Source: an uncultured Pseudovibrio sp. (lineage in GTDB: Bacteria; Pseudomonadota; Alphaproteobacteria; Rhizobiales; Stappiaceae). From it: a stretch of DNA of 64,000 nucleotides. The notes under the pieces are model-generated. The model worked only from the letters and a program-made list of their open reading frames with translations. It ran no database searches and was not told where the DNA came from. The stretch spans positions 62,001-126,000 of the forward strand of contig CANMBS010000006.1 of NCBI GenBank assembly GCA_947496145.1. The letters are read 5' to 3'. A program made the translations under genes and the position numbers. Numbering within the stretch: position 1 is the stretch's first letter; the number at the start of each line of letters is the position of its first letter. Of the stretch, positions 54,292 through 63,612 are shown piece after piece.

Positions 54292-55503
54292 TCATTCAAT
54301 AACAATCTTTGGTGCTGGTCGGGCTGCATCTCCGGTTGGTTGTAAAACGCGTTGCCAAAGGCCTGCGGCGATAACTCCATAGGCTTTTGCGACCGGGCTT
54401 CCCGGGTTGCTTTGCGTGATCGGTACGCCAGTATCTGACTGCTCTCTGATCTCCATTGTTAACGGGATTTCTCCCAGAAATGGTACATTCATTTTCTCAG
54501 CTTCGGCTTTTGCGCCGCCATGCCCAAAGATCTCATGGATTCCCCCACAATCGGGGCATATGAAATGGCTCATATTCTCAACAATGCCCAGTACGGGAAT
54601 TGCAACCTTCTCAAACATTGCAATGCCACGGCGTGCATCCAGAAGTGCCAGATCTTGCGGTGTCGATACAACCAAAGCACCTGTCAGCGGTACTTTTTGA
54701 GCCATGGTGAGCTGTACGTCGCCTGTCCCGGGAGGTAAGTCCACGATGAGCACATCAAGTTCACCCCAGGCGACTTCGCGCAGCATTTGGTTGAGTGCAG
54801 ATACAACCATGGGGCCACGCCAGATCATTGCTGTATTTTCTTCAACCAGAAAACCAATGGACATAAGCTTAATTCCATGAGCTTCCAGAGGTTTCATAAT
54901 TCTATTTTCAAGAACCTCTGGTTGCCCGGACACGCCCATAAGTTTGGGAATAGACGGACCATATATATCTGCATCGAGCAAACCTACTTTCAGGCCCATT
55001 TGCGAAAGCGCCAGAGCGATGTTTGCAGATGTTGTGGATTTGCCTACGCCACCTTTTCCTGAAGCGACAGCCAGAATGTGCTTTACGCCCGGCACTTCCT
55101 GCTTTGATGCCATTTGCGGAGCTGCCTTATGTTGAGCCGGAGGAGGTGCGGATGGAGACCCGGGTGTCTTCTCGGCTGTGAGGGCGACAAGCACCGTCTC
55201 CGCTTCAGGCAGCACCGAAACAACCTTTTCTGCGGCTTGACGCAAACCCTCAAGTTCGGCGGCACGTTCTGCAGGAACCTTAATTGAGAAAACAATGCGT
55301 CCATCTGCAACAAATAAATCAGCTACTAAATTCTGATCAACGATATTGCTGGTTCCATCAGGTGATTTCACCTGCTTCAGCACCTCAAGAACACGCTCTT
55401 TCGTTAATCCTGCCATGGCTTCACCAGATTCCTTTTGGTTTTTACCTGCTGTGAACCCGCCTTTAAGACGTCCCCACAATCCTTTGGGTTTGTCATTGCT
55501 CAT
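54292..55503 (-). CDS. mrp: Iron-sulfur carrier ATPase Mrp/ApbC
   Basis: Mrp is a P-loop ATPase that carries and delivers Fe-S clusters. The 403-residue protein has an N-terminal MIP18/DUF59 domain (about residues 30-110), a Pro/Ala linker, and the ATPase domain with deviant Walker A AVASGKGGVGKST and LLDADIYGPSIPKLMG. The cluster-binding CXXC is in FICPDCGGIHEIFG. The C-terminus holds PFLGEIPLTMEIREQSDTGV. It stands alone, convergent with the LysR gene. Confidence 0.94.
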   Translation of the reverse strand: MSNDKPKGLWGRLKGGFTAGKNQKESGEAMAGLTKERVLEVLKQVKSPDGTSNIVDQNLVADLFVADGRIVFSIKVPAERAAELEGLRQAAEKVVSVLPEAETVLVALTAEKTPGSPSAPPPAQHKAAPQMASKQEVPGVKHILAVASGKGGVGKSTTSANIALALSQMGLKVGLLDADIYGPSIPKLMGVSGQPEVLENRIMKPLEAHGIKLMSIGFLVEENTAMIWRGPMVVSALNQMLREVAWGELDVLIVDLPPGTGDVQLTMAQKVPLTGALVVSTPQDLALLDARRGIAMFEKVAIPVLGIVENMSHFICPDCGGIHEIFGHGGAKAEAEKMNVPFLGEIPLTMEIREQSDTGVPITQSNPGSPVAKAYGVIAAGLWQRVLQPTGDAARPAPKIVIE

Positions 55504-56013
55504 CGTGCACGCCCTTATCGCCTTTTTGCTCAGTTAAGGCGATTAAAGTGATTTACTTTTGTGCCTGCAATGTTCAATAGCAAGCACGTGCTGATTGCTT
55601 TTGTATCTTGGTATACTTCTCAAGGTGGTTTGAGCAATACACAATGCGGCAGACTGTGTGTTTGTCCTTTGCATATTCGCAATCAGCTGTTTTGTAGACA
55701 TCTTTTTTGCCAGAGCTTCACTCGTTGTCACTTGAGAGTAACGACACGAATTCACAGATATTTTCAGATCCGGAAAATTTTTACACACTCAATAAATTAC
55801 TGAAATCACGCAGGTTTCCAACCGCAATTACGCAAACTAACCTACCGAATACATGAGGATTTTCATGTTCCTGATACATTAGAAAGCCAAACTACCCTTA
55901 ATGCATGGTAAGTATGACAAATAGTTCTCTTGCCGCTGCATGATCCAGCAAGAGTGTCACAAATTACGCTGGCAAATTCTTGTCGCGTACCTTCCACGGG
56001 CCAGGAGGCAAAT
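55504..56013. other. Intergenic region between mrp and the CpdB gene
   Basis: These 510 bases carry the divergent promoters. Open frames of about 80 codons on both strands lack ribosome-binding sites and protein patterns. No repeat or RNA gene is recognised. Confidence 0.4.
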
Positions 56014-57993
56014 GTGTCTAATCCTATTTTGATGAACCGTCGTAGTGTTCTCGGCGGCATGGCAGCAACTGGTGCCATTGCCATGGTGCATCCGTATTCC
56101 GTTCTTGCAAAAGAAAATACAGCGCACCTGCGTTTGATGGAAACCACTGACTTACACGTTCATGTCAGACCATATGACTACTATGCAGATCGCGAGATGG
56201 ACACGGCAGGTCTTGCCCGTACTGCAACTATCATCAAAAAACTGCGCTCTGAAGCGACCAACTCCATGCTGGTGGACAATGGTGACTTCCTCCAAGGAAA
56301 CCCGATGGGTGACTTTATTGCCTATGAACGCGGCATGCGCGAAGGGGATGTTCACCCGGTCATCAAAGGTATGAATGTGCTGGGTTATGACGCAGGCACT
56401 CTGGGTAACCATGAGTTTAACTACGGTCTGGACTTCATGATGAAGGTCCTTTCCGGCGCGAACTTTGAATTTGTTTCTGCAAACGTTTCCAAAGGCTCAA
56501 CGCTGGCCTCCAATGGCCGCAAGGATGATCTGTTCCTTAAGCCTTACACTATTGTTGAGAAGAAGATAAAAGACGGCGCGGGTGCTGAGCACACGCTCAA
56601 GGTCGGCTTCGTCGGGTTTGTGCCTCCAATGATTATGAGCTGGGACTCCCGTCATCTTGTTGGTAAAGCCAATAGCCGTGACATGGTGGATGCGGCACGC
56701 GCCTGGGTTCCTGAGATGAAGGAACGCGGGTGTGATCTGATCATTGCACTGGTTCACGGTGGTATCGCAGGTGGCCAGCATGAAGAAGGCACTGCCAACA
56801 CTGCGCTGCATATTGCTGGCGTCGAGGGCATTGATGCCATCTTCACCGGTCACATGCACGATGTATTCCCCGGCCCTTCCTTTGAAGGTATTCCGGGCGT
56901 TGATGCAAAGCTTGGTACGCTTCATGGCAAGCCAGCTGCAATGGGTGGTTTCTGGGGTTCTCATCTGGGCGTGATTGACCTGATGCTTGAGCGCGATGGC
57001 AACAACGGCTGGCGCATTGCGAACTTCACCACAGATGTTCCGTCCATCTATCGTAAGGAAGGCCGCAAGAAAATTCCACTTGTTTCCAGTGATGAAGAAG
57101 TGATGGCAGCCGTTGAAGCCGATCATGAGAAAACGCTGACTTACGTGCGCCGCGCTGTAGGCAAGACCACGGCCCCGCTTCATTCCTACTTCTCTCTTGT
57201 CGCTGACGACCCTTCCGTGCAAATCGTTTCCAAAGCGCAGATGTGGTACACGAAGGACATGCTGAAGAACACCGAATGGGCAGGCTTGCCTGTGCTTTCC
57301 GCAGCAGCTCCATTTAAGGCTGGTGGTCGTGGCGGAGCGGACTACTATACGGATGTTCCTACAGGCGACATTGCAATCAAGAACGTTGCTGACCTCTATT
57401 TGTACCCGAACACCACACGTGCTGTACTGATCACAGGTAAAGACGTTAAAGAATGGCTGGAACGCTCAGCTGGCATGTTCAATCAGATTGAAGCTGGGAA
57501 GAAAGATCAGATTCTTCTGAACCCTGAGTTCCGTTCTTACAACTTTGACGTGATGGATGGGGTTACTTACGAGATCGACCTGACCCAACCTTCTAAGTAT
57601 GACGGTAAAGGCAAGGTGGCACACCCTGATGCAAATCGCATCGTGAATCTTCAGTTTGGAGGTAAGCCGATCGATATGGATCAAAAGTTTGTTGTTGCAA
57701 CAAACAACTACCGTGCAGGCGGCGGCGGCAATTTCCCGGGTATCAATGACGATGTCACCATCTTTGTTGGCCCGGACACCAACCGCGATGTGATTGTTCG
57801 CTACATTGTTGATCAGGGCACCATTAACCCATCCGCTGATGCGAACTGGCACTTTAAGCCAACTCCTGACACGAGTGTCTTGTTTGAAACAGGACCAGCT
57901 GGCGCAAAGCACATGGACAATGTGGAAGGTGTTAAGATTGAAGCTGCGGGCGAAGGCAAGGACGGTTTCGCTCTGTACCGGATCGCGCTTTAA
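56014..57993 (+). CDS. cpdB: Periplasmic 2',3'-cyclic-nucleotide 2'-phosphodiesterase/3'-nucleotidase (CpdB-like)
   Basis: CpdB-like enzymes scavenge nucleotides by hydrolysing 2',3'-cyclic nucleotides and 3'-nucleotides in the periplasm. The GTG at 56014 (659 residues) has AGGAGG five bases upstream. A longer frame to 55930 has no site and would hide the export signal. A Tat signal ([17 protein letters not shown]) is visible. The metallophosphatase domain has [29 protein letters not shown] and [10 protein letters not shown]. The C-terminal 5'-nucleotidase domain has [13 protein letters not shown]. Tat rather than Sec export is notable. A BLUF gene follows after 160 bases. Confidence 0.93.
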   Translation: MSNPILMNRRSVLGGMAATGAIAMVHPYSVLAKENTAHLRLMETTDLHVHVRPYDYYADREMDTAGLARTATIIKKLRSEATNSMLVDNGDFLQGNPMGDFIAYERGMREGDVHPVIKGMNVLGYDAGTLGNHEFNYGLDFMMKVLSGANFEFVSANVSKGSTLASNGRKDDLFLKPYTIVEKKIKDGAGAEHTLKVGFVGFVPPMIMSWDSRHLVGKANSRDMVDAARAWVPEMKERGCDLIIALVHGGIAGGQHEEGTANTALHIAGVEGIDAIFTGHMHDVFPGPSFEGIPGVDAKLGTLHGKPAAMGGFWGSHLGVIDLMLERDGNNGWRIANFTTDVPSIYRKEGRKKIPLVSSDEEVMAAVEADHEKTLTYVRRAVGKTTAPLHSYFSLVADDPSVQIVSKAQMWYTKDMLKNTEWAGLPVLSAAAPFKAGGRGGADYYTDVPTGDIAIKNVADLYLYPNTTRAVLITGKDVKEWLERSAGMFNQIEAGKKDQILLNPEFRSYNFDVMDGVTYEIDLTQPSKYDGKGKVAHPDANRIVNLQFGGKPIDMDQKFVVATNNYRAGGGGNFPGINDDVTIFVGPDTNRDVIVRYIVDQGTINPSADANWHFKPTPDTSVLFETGPAGAKHMDNVEGVKIEAAGEGKDGFALYRIAL

Positions 57994-58155
57994 TCCCAGT
58001 GACAAAGCATTTTGTGGTGACATTTTGAAGAAGCGAGGCCCTGTGCCTCGCTTCTTCTATTTTCAGAAAAATATATTTTTCAATGTTTTAAACGGTGTAT
58101 TTTACAATTTTAGAAGAAATTACTGTCAGGCTTTCGTTAACTGGAGGACCTGAGA

Positions 58156-58614
58156 ATGAGTGTAACGCAACTATGTTATCGCAGCCGCATTCATTGGCCT
58201 GCACTTCGCTACAGTGTTGATGATGAAGTTGAGATGTCGCTCAAGCGCATTCGGCGTATCAACTCCATGGCAGGCGTTACAGGAGCTCTTATCTTAACTG
58301 ATAATCATGTGTTTCAGTTGCTGGAAGGACCCTGGCCTTCCATTAAACGCACTTTTGAATGTGTACTGGAAGACCGGCGGCATTCTGACCTGACCGTACT
58401 TTCCAATGAGGAACAAGAATATAGACTCTTTCACAATTGCTGGATGCATTTTTGCGATCTTCGCGAAGAAGCTGAAGGAAATTATTCAAAGTTTTTCGGT
58501 GGTCTACTTTCTCACCCAGACCGGACCTGTAGCGAAGATGTTATGGAGTTGCTGCTTATTTTGTCTACCAACATGGGCGAAAGCAACCTGACCAACCGCA
58601 TTGCACTTATGTAA
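58156..58614 (+). CDS. Short BLUF-domain blue-light sensor
   Basis: BLUF domains bind FAD and rearrange hydrogen bonds on blue light. The 152-residue protein keeps the photocycle residues: Tyr8 in LCYRSR, Asn36 in RRINSMAGVTGAL, Gln54 in HVFQLLEG, and a Trp-Met pair at 96-97 in NCWMHF. There is no attached output domain, only a helical C-terminal extension (about residues 105-152), so signalling must go through a partner protein. GGAGG lies eight bases before the ATG. It is separated from cpdB by about 160 bases and followed by a long hairpin. Confidence 0.9.
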   Translation: MSVTQLCYRSRIHWPALRYSVDDEVEMSLKRIRRINSMAGVTGALILTDNHVFQLLEGPWPSIKRTFECVLEDRRHSDLTVLSNEEQEYRLFHNCWMHFCDLREEAEGNYSKFFGGLLSHPDRTCSEDVMELLLILSTNMGESNLTNRIALM

Positions 58615-59132
58615 CGGCTTCTATGCTCCCCGAGGTGGTATGCCCACCACCCCACAGCGCTCTTAAAAGCAAGTCTCCTCCCATTGCTTTTAGGAGCGCT
58701 TTACTATGCATCCGTTCGAAATTTCGTTTCGACAAAATAGTGTAACAGCTCTCACGCCAACCGCCGAATTCACTAATCAACGGAGCAGATGCGTTAGGGG
58801 GCCATTTTCAGCCCTTGATCTTTCCACCCGGGTCATTCTTCCTTATGCGAGATGCCTCGTAGCCCGACAATATTGGTAGTCATTTGCAATATCTCTTAGT
58901 TTTCCATGGTTCCCAGCAGTATGGATAAGTTTCCTATTTCTAAATACATCAGCAAATATCTCAATCGGTAATCTCACCTAACCTTGTCAGCTATGGGCCA
59001 ACCAGAAATAAGAGGAGGTTAAGAACCTCAATTTGCTGCGACAATTTCGATTTGCCTCAAGACTTTTATCTTAGGGAAAAGCGCTCTAAGAATACTCATT
59101 GATGGAAGCAACAGGTGGAGGTGAATATCAGG
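58615..59132. other. Intergenic region between BLUF and mobA genes
   Basis: These 520 bases contain a long hairpin after the BLUF gene (listed separately). Beyond it nothing is recognised; no protein-like frame is present. The mobA promoter should lie in the right half. Confidence 0.4.
58656..58700 (+). terminator. Long hairpin after the BLUF gene
   Basis: AGCGCTCTTAAAAGCAA and TTGCTTTTAGGAGCGCT pair over 17 bases with one wobble, with an 11-base loop, about 40 bases past the stop. Few Ts follow. It could end transcription or protect the mRNA 3' end. Confidence 0.65.
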
Positions 59133-59771
59133 ATGCCAGAGGAAGAGAGCAAAGCAGTCATCGGCTGTGTGTTGTGTGGTGGCAAGTCGCGCCGCATGGG
59201 AAGTTTGGACAAAGCGCTCCTTCAGCTCAACGATACTCCTCTTTTGCAGCATGTAATACAACGTCTTAAGCATCAGGTTGAACGTACAATCCTGAGCGTC
59301 AACGAACCTTCAGAGCTTCACATGAGTTTCGACCTTCCGATGGTAGCGGATCAACTTCAAGGGCACCTTGGCCCACTGGCCGGTATTCATGCAGCTCTCA
59401 ACTGGGCGATCCAAGAAGCGCCAGAAGCTAAGGGAGTTGTAACAGTTGCTGTAGATACCCCGTTTTTTCCGACTGACCTGGTGAGAAGGCTCACATCAGT
59501 CAGGACTGTCAGCCTGTGTCACCCTCGTATCTGCGCAAGCAATGGTCGGGAGCATTTTGCTTTCGGGCATTGGCCAATTGAGATGGCTGAGCCTCTTAAA
59601 GACTACCTTTTAGAGGGGGGCCGAAGCATCAGGGGCTTTTTTGAGAATTACCCGCCTGACATTATTGCGTTTGACGGGATAGATGCCGTGGACCCGTTCT
59701 TTAACATCAACACGCCTGAGGACCTGCCGCGTGCAACTCAGTACATGGACAGTCAGCAAATCCAGACCTAA
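59133..59771 (+). CDS. mobA: Molybdenum cofactor guanylyltransferase MobA
   Basis: MobA attaches GMP to molybdopterin to make the MGD cofactor used by DMSO-reductase-family enzymes. The ATG at 59133 (212 residues) is favoured; in-frame GTG codons at 59115 and 59121 are possible. The nucleotide-binding motif is GCVLCGGKSRRMGSLDKALL. HLGPLAGIHAALNW and the metal-site region TVAVDTPFFPTDL follow, then the C-terminal FNINTPEDL. moeA follows after 100 bases without a terminator, so the two are probably one operon. Confidence 0.93.
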   Translation: MPEEESKAVIGCVLCGGKSRRMGSLDKALLQLNDTPLLQHVIQRLKHQVERTILSVNEPSELHMSFDLPMVADQLQGHLGPLAGIHAALNWAIQEAPEAKGVVTVAVDTPFFPTDLVRRLTSVRTVSLCHPRICASNGREHFAFGHWPIEMAEPLKDYLLEGGRSIRGFFENYPPDIIAFDGIDAVDPFFNINTPEDLPRATQYMDSQQIQT

Positions 59772-59871
59772 GCAAGCCCGAAAAATACTTGAGGAAACTG
59801 AGGTTAAAGCAAAGCCTGCAATAATTCCTCTGATAAACAATAGGAACGCTCGCAACTTTTTTGGAATTGAC

Positions 59872-61116
59872 ATGAACACGAAAACACCTTTGCTCAGCTT
59901 CAATGAAGCCCTGTCGCACTTGCGCGGGTTAGGTCGTTGCAAAGTCGGCACGGAGGAGACACCTCTTTCTGAGGCCTACGGACGTGTTCTTGCTGAAGAT
60001 GTCATCGCCACTTGTGATCTGCCTCCGCTCGACAATTCAGCCATGGATGGTTACGCAGTTGCATATACTGAGAGTGATGCAAGGCAAAGTGTGTTTCCAA
60101 TTGTTATGGAGATCTTTGCCGGGTCCATGCCTGAGACCAGTTTAAAACCTGGTGAGGCAGCACGAATTTTCACTGGTGCACCTGTGCCTGAAGGTGCAGA
60201 TTTTGTGGTTCCGCAAGAGGACTGCCGAGAGACTTCAATTGATGAAAGACGTTCAGTAGAGCTTTCTCAGAGTTATCCAGCAGGCTGCAATATCCGCCGT
60301 AAAGGAGAAGACCAGCGAAAGGGAGCACCTATCGTAAAAGTGGGTACTCAGCTCCGACCTCAGGAGATTGCAGCAGCGGCAGCTGTTGGTCTTGGAGCAC
60401 TGAAGACCTATCGACCGCTCAAGGTAGGTGTTTTTTCTACCGGCAATGAACTGATCCGCCCCGGAAGCCAGCGCAGGGATGGTCAAATTTTCGATTGCAA
60501 TCATTTTTTGCTGCGAGGGATGCTTGGCAATTTACCGGTGGAGCTGATTGATCTTGGCATTCTGGCAGATGAACAGAGTGTTGTTGAAAGTGCGCTTAAG
60601 GCTGCATCCAGAGAATGTGACGTGATCATAACCTCCGGCGGAGCTGGCGGTGGGGATAAGGACTTTGTTTCGGAAACTCTCTCTAAGTTGGGTAAGACAA
60701 CTTTCTGGCATCTGGCAGTCAAGCCGGGTCGTCCATTCATGGTGGGAGAGTTACCCGGATGTATTTTCATTGGCCTACCCGGTAATCCGGTTGCTGCAAC
60801 CGTCGCTTTTACGCTGCTTGCCCGGCCTCTCATCACCGCGCTTGCAGGCGGTGGTTTCATCGACGTCCCTCGCCAATACATTGCGACTGATTTTGAAATC
60901 CCGAACAGAAAAACTGGTCGGCGTGAGTTCCTTCGTGGACGCCGTGTTTTTGACCATGGAACTGTTAAACTTACCAAGTATCACAGCGACGGGTCAGCAA
61001 TTTTGTCCTCAATGACATTTGCAGATGGCTTCATCGAGCTGAAAGAAGATGTTTCCCACGTCAGGAAAGGTGACCTGTTACCCTTTATTAGCTTTGATGA
61101 AGTTGGCCTTTGCTAG
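59872..61116 (+). CDS. moeA: Molybdopterin molybdenumtransferase MoeA
   Basis: MoeA inserts molybdate into adenylated molybdopterin. The ATG at 59872 gives 414 residues, close to the family length; the longer frame overlaps mobA. Motifs: PLDNSAMDGYAVAYTE near residue 60, AARIFTGAPVPEGADFVVPQ, GVFSTGNELIRPG, DVIITSGGAGGGDKDFVSET, and GRPFMVGELPGCIFIGLPGN. It completes the nearby Moco set moaA, mobA, moeA. Confidence 0.95.
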   Translation: MNTKTPLLSFNEALSHLRGLGRCKVGTEETPLSEAYGRVLAEDVIATCDLPPLDNSAMDGYAVAYTESDARQSVFPIVMEIFAGSMPETSLKPGEAARIFTGAPVPEGADFVVPQEDCRETSIDERRSVELSQSYPAGCNIRRKGEDQRKGAPIVKVGTQLRPQEIAAAAAVGLGALKTYRPLKVGVFSTGNELIRPGSQRRDGQIFDCNHFLLRGMLGNLPVELIDLGILADEQSVVESALKAASRECDVIITSGGAGGGDKDFVSETLSKLGKTTFWHLAVKPGRPFMVGELPGCIFIGLPGNPVAATVAFTLLARPLITALAGGGFIDVPRQYIATDFEIPNRKTGRREFLRGRRVFDHGTVKLTKYHSDGSAILSSMTFADGFIELKEDVSHVRKGDLLPFISFDEVGLC

Positions 61117-61323
61117 CACATCTCTCGGTATTGCCCAGAATCACAAGACTATTATTTATCAAAGAGAATCAAAGGTCGTGCATTTAACAGGTTTACCCTC
61201 AAAACAGCGGGAATTTGCAAGATACTTCCGGGAACTTGCGTCAAATTGCTATTAATTCGCCTAGCATGACCGGATTATAGGTTGAACTACTGATAATTTT
61301 AGTGAAACATATCACCCGGTTAT

Positions 61324-61348
61324 GCAGGGGCCCGCAAAGAAGCCCTGC
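61324..61348 (+). promoter_or_regulatory. Leader hairpin of the first substrate-binding protein gene
   Basis: GCAGGG and CCCTGC pair around a 13-base loop, 23 bases before the ATG, followed by CAA. A closely similar hairpin at the same spacing precedes the third copy at 63562. That similarity suggests a shared regulatory leader or a shared origin by duplication. Confidence 0.5.
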
Positions 61349-61371
61349 CAATATAATTTCGGGGACACAAT

Positions 61372-62148
61372 ATGCGTTTTATGCGTTTGGCAGCAGTAGC
61401 AGCAATTGCAATAGCGGCAGTTTCTGGCGCGGAAGCAAAAGAATGGAAAAAGGTTCGCATGGGTACTGAGGGTGCTTACCCTCCATTCAATTACACAACC
61501 GCTGACGGAACACTAACCGGCTTTGACATTGAGATCGGCAACGCTCTTTGTGAAGAGCTGAAGCTTGAGTGCACATGGGTTACTCAGGATTGGGACGGGA
61601 TCATTCCGGGCCTCATTGCAGGCAAGTTTGATACAATTCTCGCCTCTATGTCCATTACCCCAGAGCGCAAAGAAAAGATCTCTTTTTCTGCGAAGTATTA
61701 CAACTCCCCACCTGCAATCGCGGTTCGCAAAGACTCTGAACTGACAGAAGCAACCGTTGAAGGTCTTAAGGGTGTTCGCGTTGGTGCACAAGGCAGCACA
61801 ACTCATTCCACTTTTGCTGAAGAAATCCTCAGTGGTTCTGAGGTTGCCCTTTATCCAACCTCAGAAGAGTACAAACTGGACCTTGAAAATGGCCGTGTAG
61901 ATGCTGTTGTTGATGATGTTATCGTTGTCAGTGAATGGGTAAAGTCTGAGGAAGGTGCCTGCTGTAAAGTTCTGGGCACTATGGCGTCCATTGAAAGGAT
62001 CCATGGCCCGGGTGCTGGCATTGGTGTTCGTAAAGGAGATGAGGACCTTGCTGCACTGTTCACCAAAGGCATTGCTGCTTTGCGTGCGAACGGAAAGTAC
62101 AAAGAAATCAATGACAAATACTTCGATTTTGACGTGTACGGCGACTAA
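61372..62148 (+). CDS. Polar amino-acid ABC transporter substrate-binding protein (tandem copy 1)
   Basis: A periplasmic solute-binding protein of the SBP_bac_3 family, Lys/Arg/Ornithine type by general pattern. The 258-residue protein has a signal peptide ending EAKE. The family signature is TEGAYPPFNYTTADGTLTGF, followed by DIEIGNALCEEL. The ligand region is QDWDGIIPGLIAGKFDTILA, then SMSITPERK. A vicinal Cys pair in EGACCKVLG is shared with copy 2 and may form a disulfide. No permease or ATPase gene lies between the copies. Transporter partners must be downstream or elsewhere. Confidence 0.92.
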   Translation: MRFMRLAAVAAIAIAAVSGAEAKEWKKVRMGTEGAYPPFNYTTADGTLTGFDIEIGNALCEELKLECTWVTQDWDGIIPGLIAGKFDTILASMSITPERKEKISFSAKYYNSPPAIAVRKDSELTEATVEGLKGVRVGAQGSTTHSTFAEEILSGSEVALYPTSEEYKLDLENGRVDAVVDDVIVVSEWVKSEEGACCKVLGTMASIERIHGPGAGIGVRKGDEDLAALFTKGIAALRANGKYKEINDKYFDFDVYGD

Positions 62149-62587
62149 TAAACCTGTCCTGCTTTCGCAAATCTGGCAGTTTGCCTGAACTGATAGGAAA
62201 GCTGAAGAGAATTGATGAATCATTGACCCTCGGGAGACATTCTTCCGAGGGTCTTGCCTTGTCAATTTGAACAGTATGAGTTGCCAATCCGGCAGTTTGC
62301 CACGTTCAGACATTCAAATTGTCAAAGTGCAGTTGATTCCACATCCTCTCTCAGGCCTGCGAAATCGAGGTACTGCTGCCAGCAGAATGGCTTCAAAAAC
62401 TGTTTTCTTCCACACAACCCGTTACTATAACGGATATCACACCAAATTAACGGCATATATGAGTTTTTTATTGCAATAACCCCGTTATTTCAGTTGAAGT
62501 CCCTTCAAAATTTAATAGTGTCATCACCAACAAATGCAGAGCACAACCAAAATGATCACTCTGCTAAAAAAGAACAAGGATGCACTG
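62149..62587. other. Region between binding-protein copies 1 and 2
   Basis: These 440 bases hold a terminator-like hairpin (listed separately). GGCAGTTTGCC, itself a small dyad, occurs twice as a direct repeat (62175-62185 and 62291-62301). The right part is AT-rich and probably promotes copy 2. The short leader hairpin seen before copies 1 and 3 is not found before copy 2. Confidence 0.5.
62225..62253 (+). terminator. Terminator-like hairpin after binding-protein copy 1
   Basis: GACCCTCGG and CCGAGGGTC form a perfect 9-bp stem with an 11-base loop, about 75 bases past the stop, followed by TTGCCTT. The T run is weak. Confidence 0.7.
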
Positions 62588-63364
62588 ATGTCGTTTTCCC
62601 GCATTGCGCTTGCCGCATTTATGAGCCTGACCGCAGCCACTTCTTTGCAAGCAGCTGAGATTACCAAGCTTCGTCTTGCTACTGAAGGCGCTTACCCTCC
62701 TTTCAATTTCACCGGCTCTGACGGTGCACTGACAGGCTTTGACGTTGAAATTGGCAATGCACTGTGTGCCGAGATGAAAGTTGAATGTGAATGGGGCACA
62801 CAAGAATGGGATGGTATGATCCCGGGCCTGATTGCGGGTAAATACGATGCAATCGTTGCTTCTATGTCAATCACTGAAGAGCGCCTGGAACGCATTTCCT
62901 TCTCTCGCAGTTATTACAACACACCTTCCACGATTGCGGTTCCCAAAAACTCTGCGCTGACAGAGATCACACCAGAGGCCCTGAATGGCCTGCTGATTGG
63001 TGCGCAAGGTGGTACTACTCACTCTGTTGTTGCTGAAGAAATCTATGTGAACTCTGAGGTGTCTCTTTACCCAACCTCTGAGGAATACAAGCTGGACATA
63101 GAGAATGGCCGTCTTGATGCCGTTATTGACGATCTTGGTGTTTTGCAAAGCTGGGTGGACTCTGACGCAGGTTCTTGCTGCAAGATCATCGGTTCTCTTC
63201 CTATTCAGCCTGAACTGCACGGACAGGGTATTGGTGTTGGCGTGCCCAAAGGCAAGGAAGAGCTGGCAGACCGTTTCTCCGAAGCGATCCTCGCAATCCG
63301 CGAAAACGGCACTTACAAGATAATCAACGACAAATATTTCTCACAGGATGCCTTTGGTGAGTAA
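62588..63364 (+). CDS. Polar amino-acid ABC transporter substrate-binding protein (tandem copy 2)
   Basis: A paralogue of copy 1 with the same architecture. The ATG at 62588 (258 residues) follows AAGGA and starts a proper signal peptide ending LQAAE; a longer frame from 62534 would put a charged stretch before it. Signatures are TEGAYPPFNFTGSDGALTGF and QEWDGMIPGLIAGKYDAIVA, with the Cys pair in AGSCCKIIG. It differs in many residues around the pocket (for example YNTPSTIAVPKN), so its ligand may differ from that of copy 1. It is flanked by its own AT-rich upstream region and a terminator. Confidence 0.92.
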   Translation: MSFSRIALAAFMSLTAATSLQAAEITKLRLATEGAYPPFNFTGSDGALTGFDVEIGNALCAEMKVECEWGTQEWDGMIPGLIAGKYDAIVASMSITEERLERISFSRSYYNTPSTIAVPKNSALTEITPEALNGLLIGAQGGTTHSVVAEEIYVNSEVSLYPTSEEYKLDIENGRLDAVIDDLGVLQSWVDSDAGSCCKIIGSLPIQPELHGQGIGVGVPKGKEELADRFSEAILAIRENGTYKIINDKYFSQDAFGE

Positions 63365-63445
63365 GTCCCTGATCTGCAAATGAATCAAGAGAGATTGAAT
63401 ACCCTGTGATGCATCACCATTTTGAGGAATACTTGCACCTTCATT

Positions 63446-63498
63446 TGATCAAATTGGAAACCAACCTCTCTCAAGTTGGATTAAATTGATCATTTTTT
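63446..63498 (+). terminator. Intrinsic terminator after binding-protein copy 2
   Basis: TGATCAAATTGG...CCAAC pairs imperfectly with GTTGG...AAATTGATCA, and the stem is followed by TTTTTT. It lies about 80 bases past the copy 2 stop, so copy 3 has a separate transcript. Confidence 0.75.
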
Positions 63499-63561
63499 CC
63501 TGATCAGGCACGCAAATAGGTTGAAATGGTTTTGGTTCCCTTTATACATGCCCCGGGCTGT

Positions 63562-63587
63562 GCAGGGAGCCTTCATGACGCCCCTGC
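63562..63587 (+). promoter_or_regulatory. Leader hairpin of the third substrate-binding protein gene
   Basis: GCAGGG and CCCTGC with a 14-base loop, followed by CAA, 25 bases before the ATG. It matches the hairpin before copy 1 in stem sequence, flank and spacing. Confidence 0.5.
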
Positions 63588-63612
63588 CAAGAATCTTTAA
63601 AGGGGAATACCA

